A DNA stretch of 64,000 bases from Solea solea (Eukaryota; Chordata; Actinopteri; Pleuronectiformes; Soleidae). The DNA is taken from positions 8,544,302 to 8,608,301 of the forward strand of contig NC_081138.1 in assembly GCF_958295425.1 (NCBI RefSeq). The letters run 5' to 3'. Of this stretch, positions 1-10,677 are shown in pieces (the stretch's first letter is position 1; every line of letters starts with the position of its first letter). A model generated the notes under the pieces. The model was given only the letters and a program-made list of their open reading frames with translations. It had not been told where the DNA came from and made no database searches. Both the position numbers and the translations under genes were made by a program.

Positions 1-169
1 TCGTCTTCCAGATAGAGATTAGATAGAAAATAAAAACTCCAAACTCAAGGAATAAACACTTGACTTTTGCGAGAACAGGTGAACATCACATAGTGTACCC
101 TGAGACATTATTGCTCTGGACCATAATCAAGTGGACTGATAAGAGATTACCGGCATCTTGTGAAATGTG

Positions 170-219
170 CCAGTACACAAATAAAAGGGCCGGTTCTGTG
201 TACTGGACAGTACCGGGCC
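170..219. repeat. Two overlapping inverted repeats (alternative hairpins)
   Basis: CCAGTACACA at 170-179 is perfectly complementary to TGTGTACTGG at 197-206, with a 17-base loop. The right arm and the loop can instead pair with the following bases: GGCCGGTTCTGT from about 188 is the near-complement of ACAGTACCGGGCC ending at 219, with one gap and one mismatch. Two mutually exclusive foldbacks therefore share bases. It may be the remnant of a short inverted-repeat element. No function is shown. Confidence 0.5.
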
Positions 220-557
220 ACTTCTAGTTAATAATTGTACTGTAGTGACAGTGATGGTATTTTATGTACACTTAATGTCTCTTATGTGATCTTATTCTTT
301 AACAAACAAGTGCACAATAAAAATTCACTGGGAATTCTAAACAGCACATTGCAATTTATTCAATTATTATCGGAGTATTGATCAGTAATACAGTGAAAAT
401 GAGAGGAAATGTTTAAGGTGTGCGCCCCTAAATGTTCTGCTTGCTCTCCTAAAACATTCAGTTATAGGGGGGGCTACTGTGCTCCTAGTAAAAAGTTAGT
501 CTGGTGCCCTGCATACATTGTTCTAAAGGGTTTATGGTCTTAGTTCCTCTTCAGTAG

Positions 558-690
558 AGCTGCATGTCCACAATGTAAATTTAATTTTACATTTAAATGC
601 AGAGCTGTCAGTCCCACCGTGTGTGATTGACAGCTCTGCATTTCATGTTTGCAAAGTTGCAGTTATAGGTGGATTTGTAGTGGACAAGCT
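558..690. repeat. Nested inverted repeat, possible MITE-like remnant
   Basis: The inner stem is perfect: AAATGCAGAGCTGTCA at 595-610 pairs with TGACAGCTCTGCATTT at 628-643 around a 17-base loop. The outer ends also mirror each other: AGCT-GCA-TGTCCAC at 558-571 against GTGGACAAGCT at 680-690, with a three-base insertion on the left. A smaller stem (AATGTAAA 572-579 with TTTACATT 586-593) lies in the left arm. The outer-plus-inner symmetry suggests a decayed foldback element rather than a chance hairpin. I saw no convincing target-site duplication. Confidence 0.5.
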
Positions 691-924
691 ATCAGTATCC
701 ATCCCTTCTCTTATAACTATGGTTGTTTCTGGTTTCAAAAACTAACATGGTGTTGCCCAAAATACTAAACTCCAACATTTAAACAGGGGAGTCTACCCAT
801 CAGTGGCAACCCAAATAGTTGACACATCCCAACCTTATGAGAACCTGCCTCTCAAAATGGGTTATGGATTCATATTTTATCCCTGACAAATGGAATGTGA
901 ACTATGATGAGGAAGGCATGACAA

Positions 925-1020
925 TATTATAGCTATATCATGACATGAGACAAGATATGATCTTAGAATTTTGATATTGTCATATCGTGATCGGGTATTT
1001 GTGATGAATTTTCCTGGTTT
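925..1020 (+). mobile_element. Fragment resembling a dispersed teleost interspersed repeat
   Basis: Repeated TATCATGACA / GATATTGTCATATCGTGAT-like words followed by TTTTCCTGGTTT resemble, from memory, an interspersed repeat common in fish genomes in which a run of ATATCGTGATAT words precedes TTTTCCTGGTTT. The match is partial and diverged, no ends are recognisable, and no coding capacity remains. It is the main reason for suspecting a teleost. A database comparison of this segment would settle it. Confidence 0.3.
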
Positions 1021-1029
1021 GAGAATTTT

Positions 1030-1287
1030 GGAGAAAATCAAGCTCAAAAGTCAAGATTTTGACAATTATTTTGCAACAATTTGTGACTTTGCACTGCCCT
1101 CTAGTGGCCTAATATGATTTCCCATGAAATATGTCACCTGCTTTGCATACTACAGCTCCTTATTTTTCCAGTGATCCCCTATATGTCCATATCAACTTTG
1201 GACTATAGGAGAAAGTCCATCTCAAATATGAATGCTGACTGAATTCTATTGCAACCATTTCTGAATTTGCACTTCTCCCTACTGGCC
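1030..1287 (+). repeat. Diverged tandem pair, 178-bp period
   Basis: The segment 1030-1109 (GGAGAAAATC... to ...CTAGTGGCC) realigns with 1208-1287 (GGAGAAAGTC... to ...CTACTGGCC) at an exact offset of 178. Shared words include TTGCAAC(A/C)ATTT and TTTGCACT. The copies are clearly diverged. The period is close to the 176-bp satellite monomer but the sequence is unrelated, so this is a separate old repeat in the flank. Confidence 0.6.
1094..1107 (-). promoter_or_regulatory. CTCF-core-like motif
   Basis: Read on the minus strand this is CCACTAGAGGGCAG, which fits the published CTCF core consensus CCASYAGRKGGCRS at every position. It lies about 500 bp outside the satellite edge. The partner position in the 178-bp tandem pair (about 1272-1285) is degraded at two conserved bases. 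The same word also occurs within common fish repeats, so occupancy cannot be assumed. Confidence 0.4.
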
Positions 1288-1440
1288 GAAACGTGCATTT
1301 TTTTAAGGTGGAATCGAAACTTAATGAAAATCGGAAGCGAATGCTGAAGGTGGCCCTACAGCATCATCATGTCATTGTTCCCAATAGAATGAGTGCGCAA
1401 GTTTTTGTTTTTTTATGTTAATATAATGTCAATGTATTAA

Positions 1441-1536
1441 TGATATAAATATAATGATGGTGATGATAACAATAATAATATTAACAGCAATAATAATAAT
1501 AATATTTATAATAATGATATGATTACAACAATAATG
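1441..1536 (+). repeat. Degenerate ATA/ATG trinucleotide tract
   Basis: Runs of AATAATAAT, GATGATGGTGATGAT and interspersed TTATAATAATG make up a low-complexity microsatellite-like tract about 75 bp before the satellite edge. Its minus-strand translation is only Ile/Asn/Val-rich low complexity and is not a gene. Confidence 0.8.
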
Positions 1537-1612
1537 TGTGCTGTGAAAGCAACATTTGTTGAAAAAAACATTGTAGAAAAAATATTTTTTTGAAGTTTGA
1601 TTATTACAAATA

Positions 1613-3602
1613 ACCATATAGTTAACTGAACAAATGAAATGTACATCTTATAAGATATACTTCTGTACTCTCAGTGTTTGATTTTGCAATGATTTCACTG
1701 TTTGGATGTGTTTTTCTATTGGTGTCTGTTTGTGTGCGCATTCAGCTGAGATAAGGCTGTTTCCGGATTTTTTTCATTTTTCTACTTTCCCATAACATAA
1801 ACCTCACAAATGAAGTTAACATCTTAAAAGATTTAGTTTTGTACCCTCAGTGTTTGATTTTGCAAAGATTTCATTGTTTGGATGTGTTTTTCTATTGGTG
1901 TCTGTTTGTGTGCGCATTCAGCTGAGATAAGGCTGTTTCCGGATTTTTTTCATTTTTCTACTTTCCCATAACATAAACCTCACAAATGAAGTTGACATCT
2001 TAAAAGATTTAGTTTTGTACCCTCAGTGTTTGATTTTGCAATGATTTCACTGTTTTGGATGTGTTTTTCTATTGGTGTCTGTTTGTGTGCGCATTCAGCT
2101 GAGATAAGACTGTTTCTGGATTTTTTTAATTTTTCTGCTGTCCCATAACATAAACCTCACAAATGAAGTTAACAACTTAAAAGATTTAGTTCTGTACCCT
2201 CAGTGTTTGATTTTGCAATGATTTCACTGTTGGGATGTGTTCTTCTATTTGTGTCTGTTTGTGTGCGCATTCAGCTGAGATAAGGCTGTTTCCGGATTTT
2301 GTTAATTTTTGTACTTTCCCATAACATAAACCTCACAAATGAAGTTAACATCTTAAAAGATTTAGTTCTGTACCCTCAGTGTTTGATTTTGCAATGATTT
2401 CACTGTTTGGATTTGTTTTTCTATTTGTGTCTGTTTGTGTGCGCATTCAGCTGAGATAAGGCTGTTTCCGGATTTTGTTAATTTGTGTACTTTCCCATAA
2501 CATAAACCTCACAAATGAAGTTAACATCTTAAAAGATTTAGTTCTGTACCCTCAGTGTTTGATTTTGCAATGATTTCACTGTTTGGATGTGTTTTTCTAT
2601 GGGTGTCTGTTTGTGTGCGCATTCAGCTGAGCTAAGGCTGTTTCCGGATTTTTTTCATTTTTCTACTTTCCCATAACATAAACCTCACAAATAAAGTTAA
2701 CATCTTATAAGATATAGTTATATACTTTCAGTGTTTTATTTTGCAATGATTTCACTGTTTGGATGTGTTTTTCTATTTGTCTCTGTTTTTGTGTGCATTC
2801 AGCAGGGATACGGCTGTTTTCTGACTTTTTTCATTTTTTTATTGTCCCATAACATAAACCTCACAAATAAAGTTAACATCTCATAAGATATAGTTATATA
2901 CCTTCAGTGTTTGATTTTGCAATGATTTCACTGTTTGAATGTGTTTTTCTATTTTTGTCTGTTTTTGTGCGCATTCAGCTGGAATACGACTGTTTTCTGA
3001 TTTTTTTCATTTTTCTACTGTCCCATAACATAAACCTCACAAATAAAGTTAACATCTTATAAGATATAGTTATATACCTTCAGTGTTTGATTTTGCAATG
3101 ATTTCACTGTTTGAATGTGTTTTTCTATTTTTGTCTGTTTTTGTGCGCATTCAGCTGGAATACGACTGTTTTCTGATTTTTTTTCATTTTTCTACTGTCC
3201 CATAACATAAACCGCACAAATAAAGTTAACATCTTATAAGATATTCTTCGGTACCCTCAGTGTTTGATTTTGCAATGATTTCACTGTTTGGATGTGTTTT
3301 TTATTTGTCTCTGTTTTTGTGTGCATTCAGCAGGGATACGGCTGTTTTCTGATTTTTTTCATTTTTTTATTGTCCCATAACATAAACCTCACAAATAAAG
3401 TTAACATCTCATAAGATATAGTTATATACCTTCATTGTTTGATTTTGCAATGATTTCACTGTTTGAATGTGTTTTTCTATTTTTGTCTGTTTTTGTGCGC
3501 ATTCAGCTGGAATACGACTGTTTTCTGATTTTTTTTCATTTTCTACTGTCCCATAACATAAACCTCGCAAATAAAGTTAACATCTTATAAGATATACTAA
3601 TG
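1613..3602 (+). repeat. Satellite A run 1 (array edge), about 11 monomers
   Basis: The edge is a decayed partial monomer (1613-1673) in which CCATATAGTTAACTGAAC replaces the usual CCATAACATAAACCTCAC. Taking GTGTTTG as phase, monomers begin at 1674, 1850, 2026, 2203, 2379, 2555, 2731, 2907, 3083, 3260 and about 3435, so the period is 175-177 bp. The first six are all one subtype (k-type: CTGAG(A/C)TAAGGCTGTTTC, AAATGAAGTT, TTAAAAGAT). From 2731 the other subtypes appear: CAGGGATACGG, and CTGGAATACGACTG with AAATAAAGTT. The last monomers form the set that precedes most B blocks. Confidence 0.95.
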
Positions 3603-4640
3603 TACCCTCGTCGTTCCGCTCGTCTTGGGACCTCAAACGACATATAAAATATTCACACTCCTGCGACCTGTAGAAATGTAGTTCCTCCAAAACTTCCACT
3701 CTGGCCAAAGAGTCTAAGACTGTATAGAGTCTGACATGACCTGATTTTCAGTTTTTGGACACAGGACTTTGGGCTTTTTTCCCCCTGGCCAAAAAAAACT
3801 GCCAAAAACACAGTCTGTAAAATTCAAACGTAAGAAAGGTGGGAAACTGTCTTTTCTTCAATAATTCCTAAAGGCAATGAGTCCGGATGCTGATTTCTCC
3901 GTATGTGTATCAGGGACTCCTGGCTGATCCAGGGTGCCGAGTTTCAGACCCGTGCAACCTTTGGAAAGGTCAAAGGTCAGCCGCTCTGTTGTGTTTGTTG
4001 TAATAATTCCTAAAGGCATTGAGTCAGGAGTCTGATTTTTCCGTATGTGTATCAGGGACTAAAGCTTATCCCGGTTGCCGAGTTTCAGACCTGTGCAACT
4101 TTCGGAAAAGGTCAATGGTCAGCCGTTCGGGTGTGTTTTTTGTAATAATTCCTAAAGGCATTTAGCCAGGAGTCTGATTTTTCCGTATGTGTATCAGGGA
4201 CTAAGGCTAATCCAGGGTGCCGAGTTTCAGACCCGTGCAACCTTTGGAAAGATCAAAGGTCAGCCGTTCGGGTGTGTTTTTTGTAATAATTCCTAAAGGC
4301 ATTGAGCCAGGAGTCTGATTTTTCCGTGTGTATCAGGGACTAAGGCTGATCCAGGGTGCCGAGTTTCAAACCTGTTCAACCTTCGGAAAGGTCAATGGTC
4401 AGCCGTTCGGGTGTGTTTTTTGTAATCATTCCTAAAGGCATTGAGCCCGGAGTCTGATTTTTCCGTATGTGTATCAGGGACTAAGGCTAATCTAGGGTGC
4501 CGAGTTTCAGACCTGTGTAACCTTCGGAAAGGTCAAAGGTCAGCCGTTTAGGTGTGTTTTTTGTAATAATTCCTAAAGGCATTAAGCCAGGAGTCTGATT
4601 TTTCCGTATGTGTATCAGGGACTAAGGCTGATCGAGGGTA
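3603..4640 (+). repeat. Satellite B block 1 (B1 type, 5 subrepeats plus a partial)
   Basis: The block interrupts the A array. It begins TACCCTCG and ends with the reverse complement CGAGGGTA (4633-4640). A unique core fills 3603-3860 (CGTTCCGCTCGTCTTGGGAC, then CCCCCTGGCCAAAAAAAACT). Subrepeats begin at ATAATTCCTAAAGGCA-like words at 3861, 4003, 4145, 4286, 4425 and 4566 (partial). Unit four is 139 bp because CCGTGTGTATC lost two bases present in later copies. Perfect DR1 motifs AGGTCAAAGGTCA lie at 3967-3979 and 4530-4542; units two to four carry versions with one mismatch. Confidence 0.92.
3967..3979 (+). promoter_or_regulatory. Perfect DR1 nuclear-receptor half-site pair
   Basis: AGGTCA, one A, AGGTCA. 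This is the canonical direct repeat with one-base spacing recognised by HNF4, RXR heterodimers (for example PPAR/RXR) and COUP-TF receptors. It is the first of 23 identical sites, each at a fixed place near the end of a B subrepeat. Binding in the organism is inference; repeat expansion alone could have multiplied the motif. Confidence 0.5.
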
Positions 4641-7600
4641 TTTTAATCTTTTTTCTACTGTCCTATAATATGAAGTTACAATATTATAAGGTATATTGAT
4701 GTACCCTCAGTGTTTGAATTTATAATGATTTTACTGTTTGGATGTGTTTTTCTATTTGTGTCTGTTTTTGTGCGCATTCAGCAGGGATACGGCTGTTTTC
4801 GGAATTTTTTTCATTTTTCTACTGTCCCATAACATAAACCTCACAAATAAAGTTAAAATCTTATAAGATATAGTTATATACCTTCAGTGTTTGATTTTGC
4901 AATGATTTCACTGTTTGGATGTGTTTTTCTATTTGTCTCTGTTTTTGTGTGCATTCAGCAGGGATACTGCTTTTTTCTGATTTTTTTCATTTTTCTACTG
5001 TCCCATAACATAAACCTCACAAATAAAGTTAAAATCTTATAAGATATAGTTATATACCTTCAGTGTTTGATTTTGCAATGATTTCACTGTTTGGATGTGT
5101 TTTTCTATTTGTCTCTGTTTTTGTGCGCATTCAGCAGGGATACGGCTGTTTTCTGATTTTTTTCTTTTTTTTATTGTCCCATAACATAAACCTCACAAAT
5201 AAAGATAACATCTCATAAGATATAGTTATATACCTTCAGTGTTTGATTTTGCAATGATTTCACTGTTTGAATGTGTTTTTCTATTTTTGTCAGTTTTTGT
5301 GCGCATTCAGCTGGAATACGACTGTTTTCTGATTTGTTTTCATTTTTCTACTGTCCCATAACATAAACCTCACAAATAAAGTTAACATCTCATAAGATAT
5401 AGTTATATACCTTCAGTGTTTGATTTTGCAATGATTTCACTGTTTGAATGTGTTTTTCTATTTTTGTCTGTTTTTGTGCGCATTCAGCTGGAATACGACT
5501 GTTTTCGGAATTTTTTTCATTTTTCTACTGTCCCATAACATAAACCTCACAAATAAAGTTAACATCTTATAAGATATTCTTCGGTACCCTCAGTGTTTGA
5601 TTTTGCAATGATTTCACTGTTTGGATGTGTTTTTCTATTTGTCTCTGTTTTTGTGTGCATTCAGCAGGGATATGGCTGTTTTATGATTTTTTAAATTTTT
5701 TTATTGTCCCATAACATAAACCTCACAAATAAAGTTAACATCTCATAAGATATAGTTATATACCTTCAGTGTTTGATTTTGCAATGATTTCACTGTTTGG
5801 ATGTGTTTTTCTATTTGTGTCTGTTTTTGTGCACTTTCAGCAGGGATACGGCTGTTTTCGGACTTTTTTTCATTTTTCTACTGTCCCATAACATAAACCT
5901 CACAAATAAAGTTAACATCTCATAAGATATAGTTATATACCTTCAGTGTTTGATTTTGCAATGATTTCACTGTTTGGATGTGTTTTTCTATTTGTCTCTG
6001 TTTTTGTGTGCATTCAGCAGGGATACAGCTGTTTTCTGATTTTTTTCTTTTTTTTATTGTCCCATAACATAAACCTCACAAATAAAGTTAACATCTCATA
6101 AGATATAGTTATATACCTTCAGTGTTTGATTTTGCAATGATTTCACTGTTTGAATGTGTTTTTCTATTTTTGTCTGTTTTTGTGCGCATTCAGCTGGAAT
6201 ACGACTGTTTTCTGATTTTTTTTCATTTTTCTACTGTCCCATAACATAAACCTCACAAATAAAGTTAACATCGTATAAGATATAGTTATATACCTTCAGT
6301 GTTTGATTTTGCAATGATTTCACTGTTTGAATGTGTTTTTCTATTTGTGTCCGTTTTTGTGCGCATTCAGCTGGAATACGTCTGTTTTCTGATTTTTTTT
6401 CATTTTCTACTGTCCCATAACATAAACCTCACAAATAAAGTTAACATCTTATAAAAGATTTAGTTATATACCTTCAGTGTTTGATTTTGCAATGATTTCA
6501 CTGTTTGGATGTGTTTTTCTATTTGTGTCTGTTTTTGTGTGCATTCAGCTGAGATAATGCTGTTTCCGGATTTTTTTAATTTTTCTGCTGTCCCATAACA
6601 TAAACCTCACAAATGAAGTTAACATCTTAAAAGATTTAGTTCTGTACCCTCAGTGTTTGATTTTGCAATGATTTCACTGTTTGGATGTGTTTTTCTATTT
6701 GTGTCTGTTTGTGTGCGCATTCAGCTGAGATAAGGCTGTTTCTGGATTTTGTTAATTTTTGTACTTTCCCATAACATAAACCTCACAAATGAAGTTAACA
6801 TCTTAAAAGATTTAGTTATGTACCCTCAGTGTTTGATTTTGCAATGATTTCACTGTTTGGATGTGTTTTTCTATGGGTGTCTGTTTGTGTGTGCATTCAG
6901 CTGAGCTAAGGCTGTTTCCGGATTTTTTTCATTTTTCTACTTTCCCATAACATAAACCTCACAAATAAAGTTAACATCTTATAAGATATAGTTATATACC
7001 TTCAGTGTTTGAATTTATAATGATTTCACTGTTTGGATGTGTTTTTCTATTTGTGTCTGTTTTTGTGCGCATTCAGCAGGGATACGGCTGTTTTCGGATT
7101 TTTTTAATTTTTCTACTTTCCCATAACATAAACCTCACAAATAAAGTTTAAATCTTATAAGATATAGTTATATACCTTCAGTGTTTGATTTTGCAATGAT
7201 TTCACTGTTTGGATGTGTTTTTCTATTTGTCTCTGTTTTTGTGTGCATTCAGCAGGGATACTGCTTTTTTCTGATTTTTTTCATTTTTCTACTGTCCCAT
7301 AACATAAACCTCACAAATAAAGTTAAAATCTTATAAGATATAGTTATATACCTTCAGTGTTTGATTTTGCAATGATTTCACTGTTTGGATGTGTTTTTCT
7401 ATTTGTCTCTGTTTTTGTGCGCATTCAGCAGGGATACGGCTGTTTTCTGATTTTTTTCTTTTTTTTATTGTCCCATAACATAAACCTCACAAATAAAGTT
7501 AACATCTCATAAGATATAGTTATATACCTTCAGTGTTTGATTTTGCAATGATTTCACTGTTTGAATGTGTTTTTCTATTTTTGTCAGTTTTTGTGCGCAT

Positions 7601-9637
7601 TCAGCTGGAATACGGCTGTTTTCGGACTTTTTTTCATTTTTCTACTGTCCCATAACATGAACCTCACAAATAAAGTTAAAATCTTATAAGATATAGTTAT
7701 ATACCTTCAGTGTTTGATTTTGCAATGATTTCACTGTTTGGATGTGTTTTTCTATTTGTCTCTGTTTTTGTGTGCATTCAGCAGGGATACAGCTGTTTTC
7801 TGATTTTTTTCTTTTTTTTATTGTCCCATAACATAAACCTCACAAATAAAGTTAACATCTCATAAGATATAGTTATATACCTTCAGTGTTTGATTTTGCA
7901 ATGATTTCACTGTTTGGATGTGTTTTTCTATTTGTCTCTGTTTTTGTGTGCATTCAGCAGGGATACAGCTGTTTTCTGATTTTTTTCTTTTTTTTATTGT
8001 CCCATAACATAAACCTCACAAATAAAGTTAACATCTCATAAGATATAGTTATATACCTTCAGTGTTTGATTTTGCAATGATTTCACTGTTTGAATGTGTT
8101 TTTCTATTTTTGTCTGTTTTTGTGCGCATTCAGCTGGAATACGACTGTTTTCGGAATTTTTTTCATTTTTCTACTGTCCCATAACATAAACCTCACAAAT
8201 AAAGTTAACATCGTATAAGATATAGTTATATACCTTCAGTGTTTGATTTTGCAATGATTTCACTGTTTGGATGTGTTTTTCTATTTGTGTCTGTTTTTGT
8301 GTGCATTCAGCTGAGATAATGCTGTTTCCGGATTTTTTTAATTTTTCTGCTGTCCCATAACATAAACCTCACAAATGAAGTTAACATCTTAAAAGATTTA
8401 GTTCTGTACCCTCAGTGTTTGATTTTGCAATGATTTCACTGTTTGGATGTGTTTTTCTATTTGTGTCTGTTTGTGTGCGCATTCAGCTGAGATAAGGCTG
8501 TTTCTGGATTTTGTTAATTTTTGTACTTTCCCATAACATAAACCTCACAAATGAAGTTAACATCTTAAAAGATTTAGTTCTGTACCCTCAGTGTTTGATT
8601 TTGCAATGATTTCACTGTTTGGATGTGTTTTTCTATGGGTGTCTGTTTGTGTGTGCATTCAGCTGAGCTAAGGCTGTTTCCGGATTTTTTTCATTTTTCT
8701 ACTTTCCCATAACATAAACCTCACAAATAAAGTTTAAATCTTATAAGATATAGTTATATACCTTCAGTGTTTTATTTTGCAATGATTTCACTGTTTGGAT
8801 GTGTTTTTCTATTTGTCTCTGTTTTTGTGTGCATTCAGCAGGGATACGGCTGTTTTCTGACTTTTTTCATTTTTTTATTGTCCCATAACATACACCTCAC
8901 AAATAAAGTTAACATCTCATAAGATATAGTTATATACCTTCAGTGTTTGATTTTGCAATGATTTCACTGTTTGAATGTGTTTTTCTATTTTTGTCTGTTT
9001 TGTGCGCATTCAGCTGGAATACGACTGTTTTCTGATTTTTTTCATTTTTCTACTGTCCCATAACATAAACCTCACAAATAAAGTTAACATCTTATAAGAT
9101 ATAGTTATATACCTTCAGTGTTTGATTTTGCAATGATTTCACTGTTTGAATGTGTTTTTCTATTTTTGTCTGTTTTTGTGCGCATTCAGCTGGAATACGA
9201 CTGTTTTCTGATTTTTTTTCATTTTTCTACTGTCCCATAACATAAACCGCACAAATAAAGTTAACATCTTATAAGATATTCTTCGGTACCCTCAGTGTTT
9301 GATTTTGCAATGATTTCACTGTTTGGATGTGTTTTTTATTTGTCTCTGTTTTTGTGTGCATTCAGCAGGGATACGGCTGTTTTCTGATTTTTTTCATTTT
9401 TTTATTGTCCCATAACATAAACCTCACAAATAAAGTTAACATCTCATAAGATATAGTTATATACCTTCATTGTTTGATTTTGCAATGATTTCACTGTTTG
9501 AATGTGTTTTTCTATTTTTGTCTGTTTTTGTGCGCATTCAGCTGGAATACGACTGTTTTCTGATTTTTTTTCATTTTCTACTGTCCCATAACATAAACCT
9601 CACAAATAAAGTTAACATCTTATAAGATATACTAATG
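4641..9637 (+). repeat. Satellite A run 2, about 28.3 monomers
   Basis: It opens with a one-third monomer (TTTTAATCTTTTTTCTACTG, then CCTATAATATGAAG), followed at 4710 by a monomer with the distinctive GTGTTTGAATTTATAATG start (T4 subtype). Most later monomers carry CAGGGATACGG or CTGGAATACGACTG. k-subtype clusters begin at CTGAGATAATGC 6549 and 8311. A second T4 monomer occurs at about 7005, directly after a k cluster. The terminal monomers, including the AACCGCACAAAT variant near 9245, repeat the end of run 1 at an offset of 6035. Confidence 0.93.
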
Positions 9638-10677
9638 TACCCTCGTCGTTCCGCTCGTCTTGGGACCTCAAACGACATATAAAATATTCACACTCCTGCG
9701 ACCTGTAGAAATGTAGTTCCTCCAAAACTTCCACTCTGGCCAAAGAGTCTAAGACTGTATAGAGTCTGACATGACCTGATTTTCAGTTTTTGGACACAGG
9801 ACTTTGGGCTTTTTTCCCCCTGGCCAAAAAAAACTTCCAAAAACACAGTCTGTAAAATTCAAACGTAAGAAAGGTGGGAAACTGTCTTTTCTTCAATAAT
9901 TCCTAAAGGCAATGAGTCCGGATGCTGATTTCTCCGTATGTGTATCAGGGACTCCTGGCTGATCCAGGGTGCCGAGTTTCAGACCCGTGCAACCTTTGGA
10001 AAGGTCAAAGGTCAGGCGCTCTGGTGTGTTTGTTGTAATAATTCCTAAAGGCATTGAGTCAGGAGTCTGATTTTTCCGTATGTGTATCAGGGACTAAAGC
10101 TTATCCCGGTTGCCGAGTTTCAGACCTGTGCAACTTTCGGAAAAGGTCAATGGTCAGCCGTTCGGGTGTGTTTTTTGTAATAATTCCTAAAGGCATTTAG
10201 CCAGGAGTCTGATTTTTCCGTATGTGTATCAGGGACTAAGGCTAATCCAGGGTGCCAAGTTTCAGACCCGTGCAACCTTTGGAAAGATCAAAGGTCAGCC
10301 GTTCGGGTGTGTTTTTTGTAATAATTCCTAAAGGCATTGAGCCAGGAGTCTGATTTTTCCGTGTGTGTATCAGGGACTAAGGCTGATCCAGGGTGCCGAG
10401 TTTCAAACCTGTGCAACCTTCGGAAAGGTCAATGGTCAGCCGTTCGGGTGTGTTTTTTGTATTCATTCCTAAAGGCATTGAGCCAGGAGTCTGATTTTTC
10501 CGTATGTGTATCAGGGACTAAGGCTAATCTAGGGTGCCGAGTTTCAGACCTGTGTAACTTTCGGAAAGGTCAAAGGTCAGCCGTTTAGGTGTGTTTTTTG
10601 TAATAATTCCTAAAGGCATTAAGCCAGGAGTCTGATTTTTCCGTATGTGTATCAGGGACTAAGGCTGATCGAGGGTA
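9638..10677 (+). repeat. Satellite B block 2 (B1 type)
   Basis: A full-length B1 block of 1040 bp. It differs from the first block by small substitutions: AAACTTCCAAAAAC for AAACTGCCAAAAAC in the core, GTCAGGCGCTCTGG at the end of unit one, and GTATTCATT at the start of unit five. Unit four has the longer CCGTGTGTGTATC. Perfect DR1 motifs are at 10002-10014 and 10567-10579. A plus-strand reading frame over units four and five (10337-10588) stays open only because that unit is 141 bp, a multiple of three. It begins at TTG and is not a gene. Confidence 0.92.

Larger units (their letters stand above)
1..1612. other. Non-satellite AT-rich flank without a recognisable gene
   Basis: This is the only part of the window outside the satellite. 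I found no open reading frame with protein-like composition and no tRNA- or rRNA-like segment. It holds several inverted repeats, a diverged tandem pair, a segment resembling a dispersed teleost repeat and an ATA/ATG-rich tract, all listed separately. The stretches 221-557 and 691-924 contain nothing I can name. The sequence could be intergenic DNA or an intron; nothing decides between them. Confidence 0.75.

Noticed and set aside
316..321. AATAAA as the 3' end of an upstream gene
   Set aside because: The hexamer is isolated in AT-rich sequence with no reading frame or splice context before it in the window.
1429..1617. Minus-strand reading frame of 62 codons
   Set aside because: It lies mostly in the ATA/ATG low-complexity tract; the product is mainly Ile, Asn, Val and Tyr with no domain, and it runs into the satellite edge.
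4101..4140. CENP-B box in B subrepeats (TTCGG and TTCGGG words)
   Set aside because: The spacing and the central A of NTTCGNNNNANNCGGGN are not met on either strand; nor did I see a match in A monomers.
4121..4140. tRNA-like internal promoter (B box) in GCCGTTCGGGTG, suggesting a SINE origin of B
   Set aside because: It does not fit GGTTCGANTCC and no matching A box lies upstream at the right distance.
10337..10588. Plus-strand 83-codon frames in B subrepeats (also at 16021, 22410, 31522 and 41691)
   Set aside because: They start at TTG. They stay open because one subrepeat is 141 bp (47 codons), so the product is a twofold peptide repeat, and they are closed in neighbouring units by 142-bp spacing. 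This is repeat structure, not a gene.
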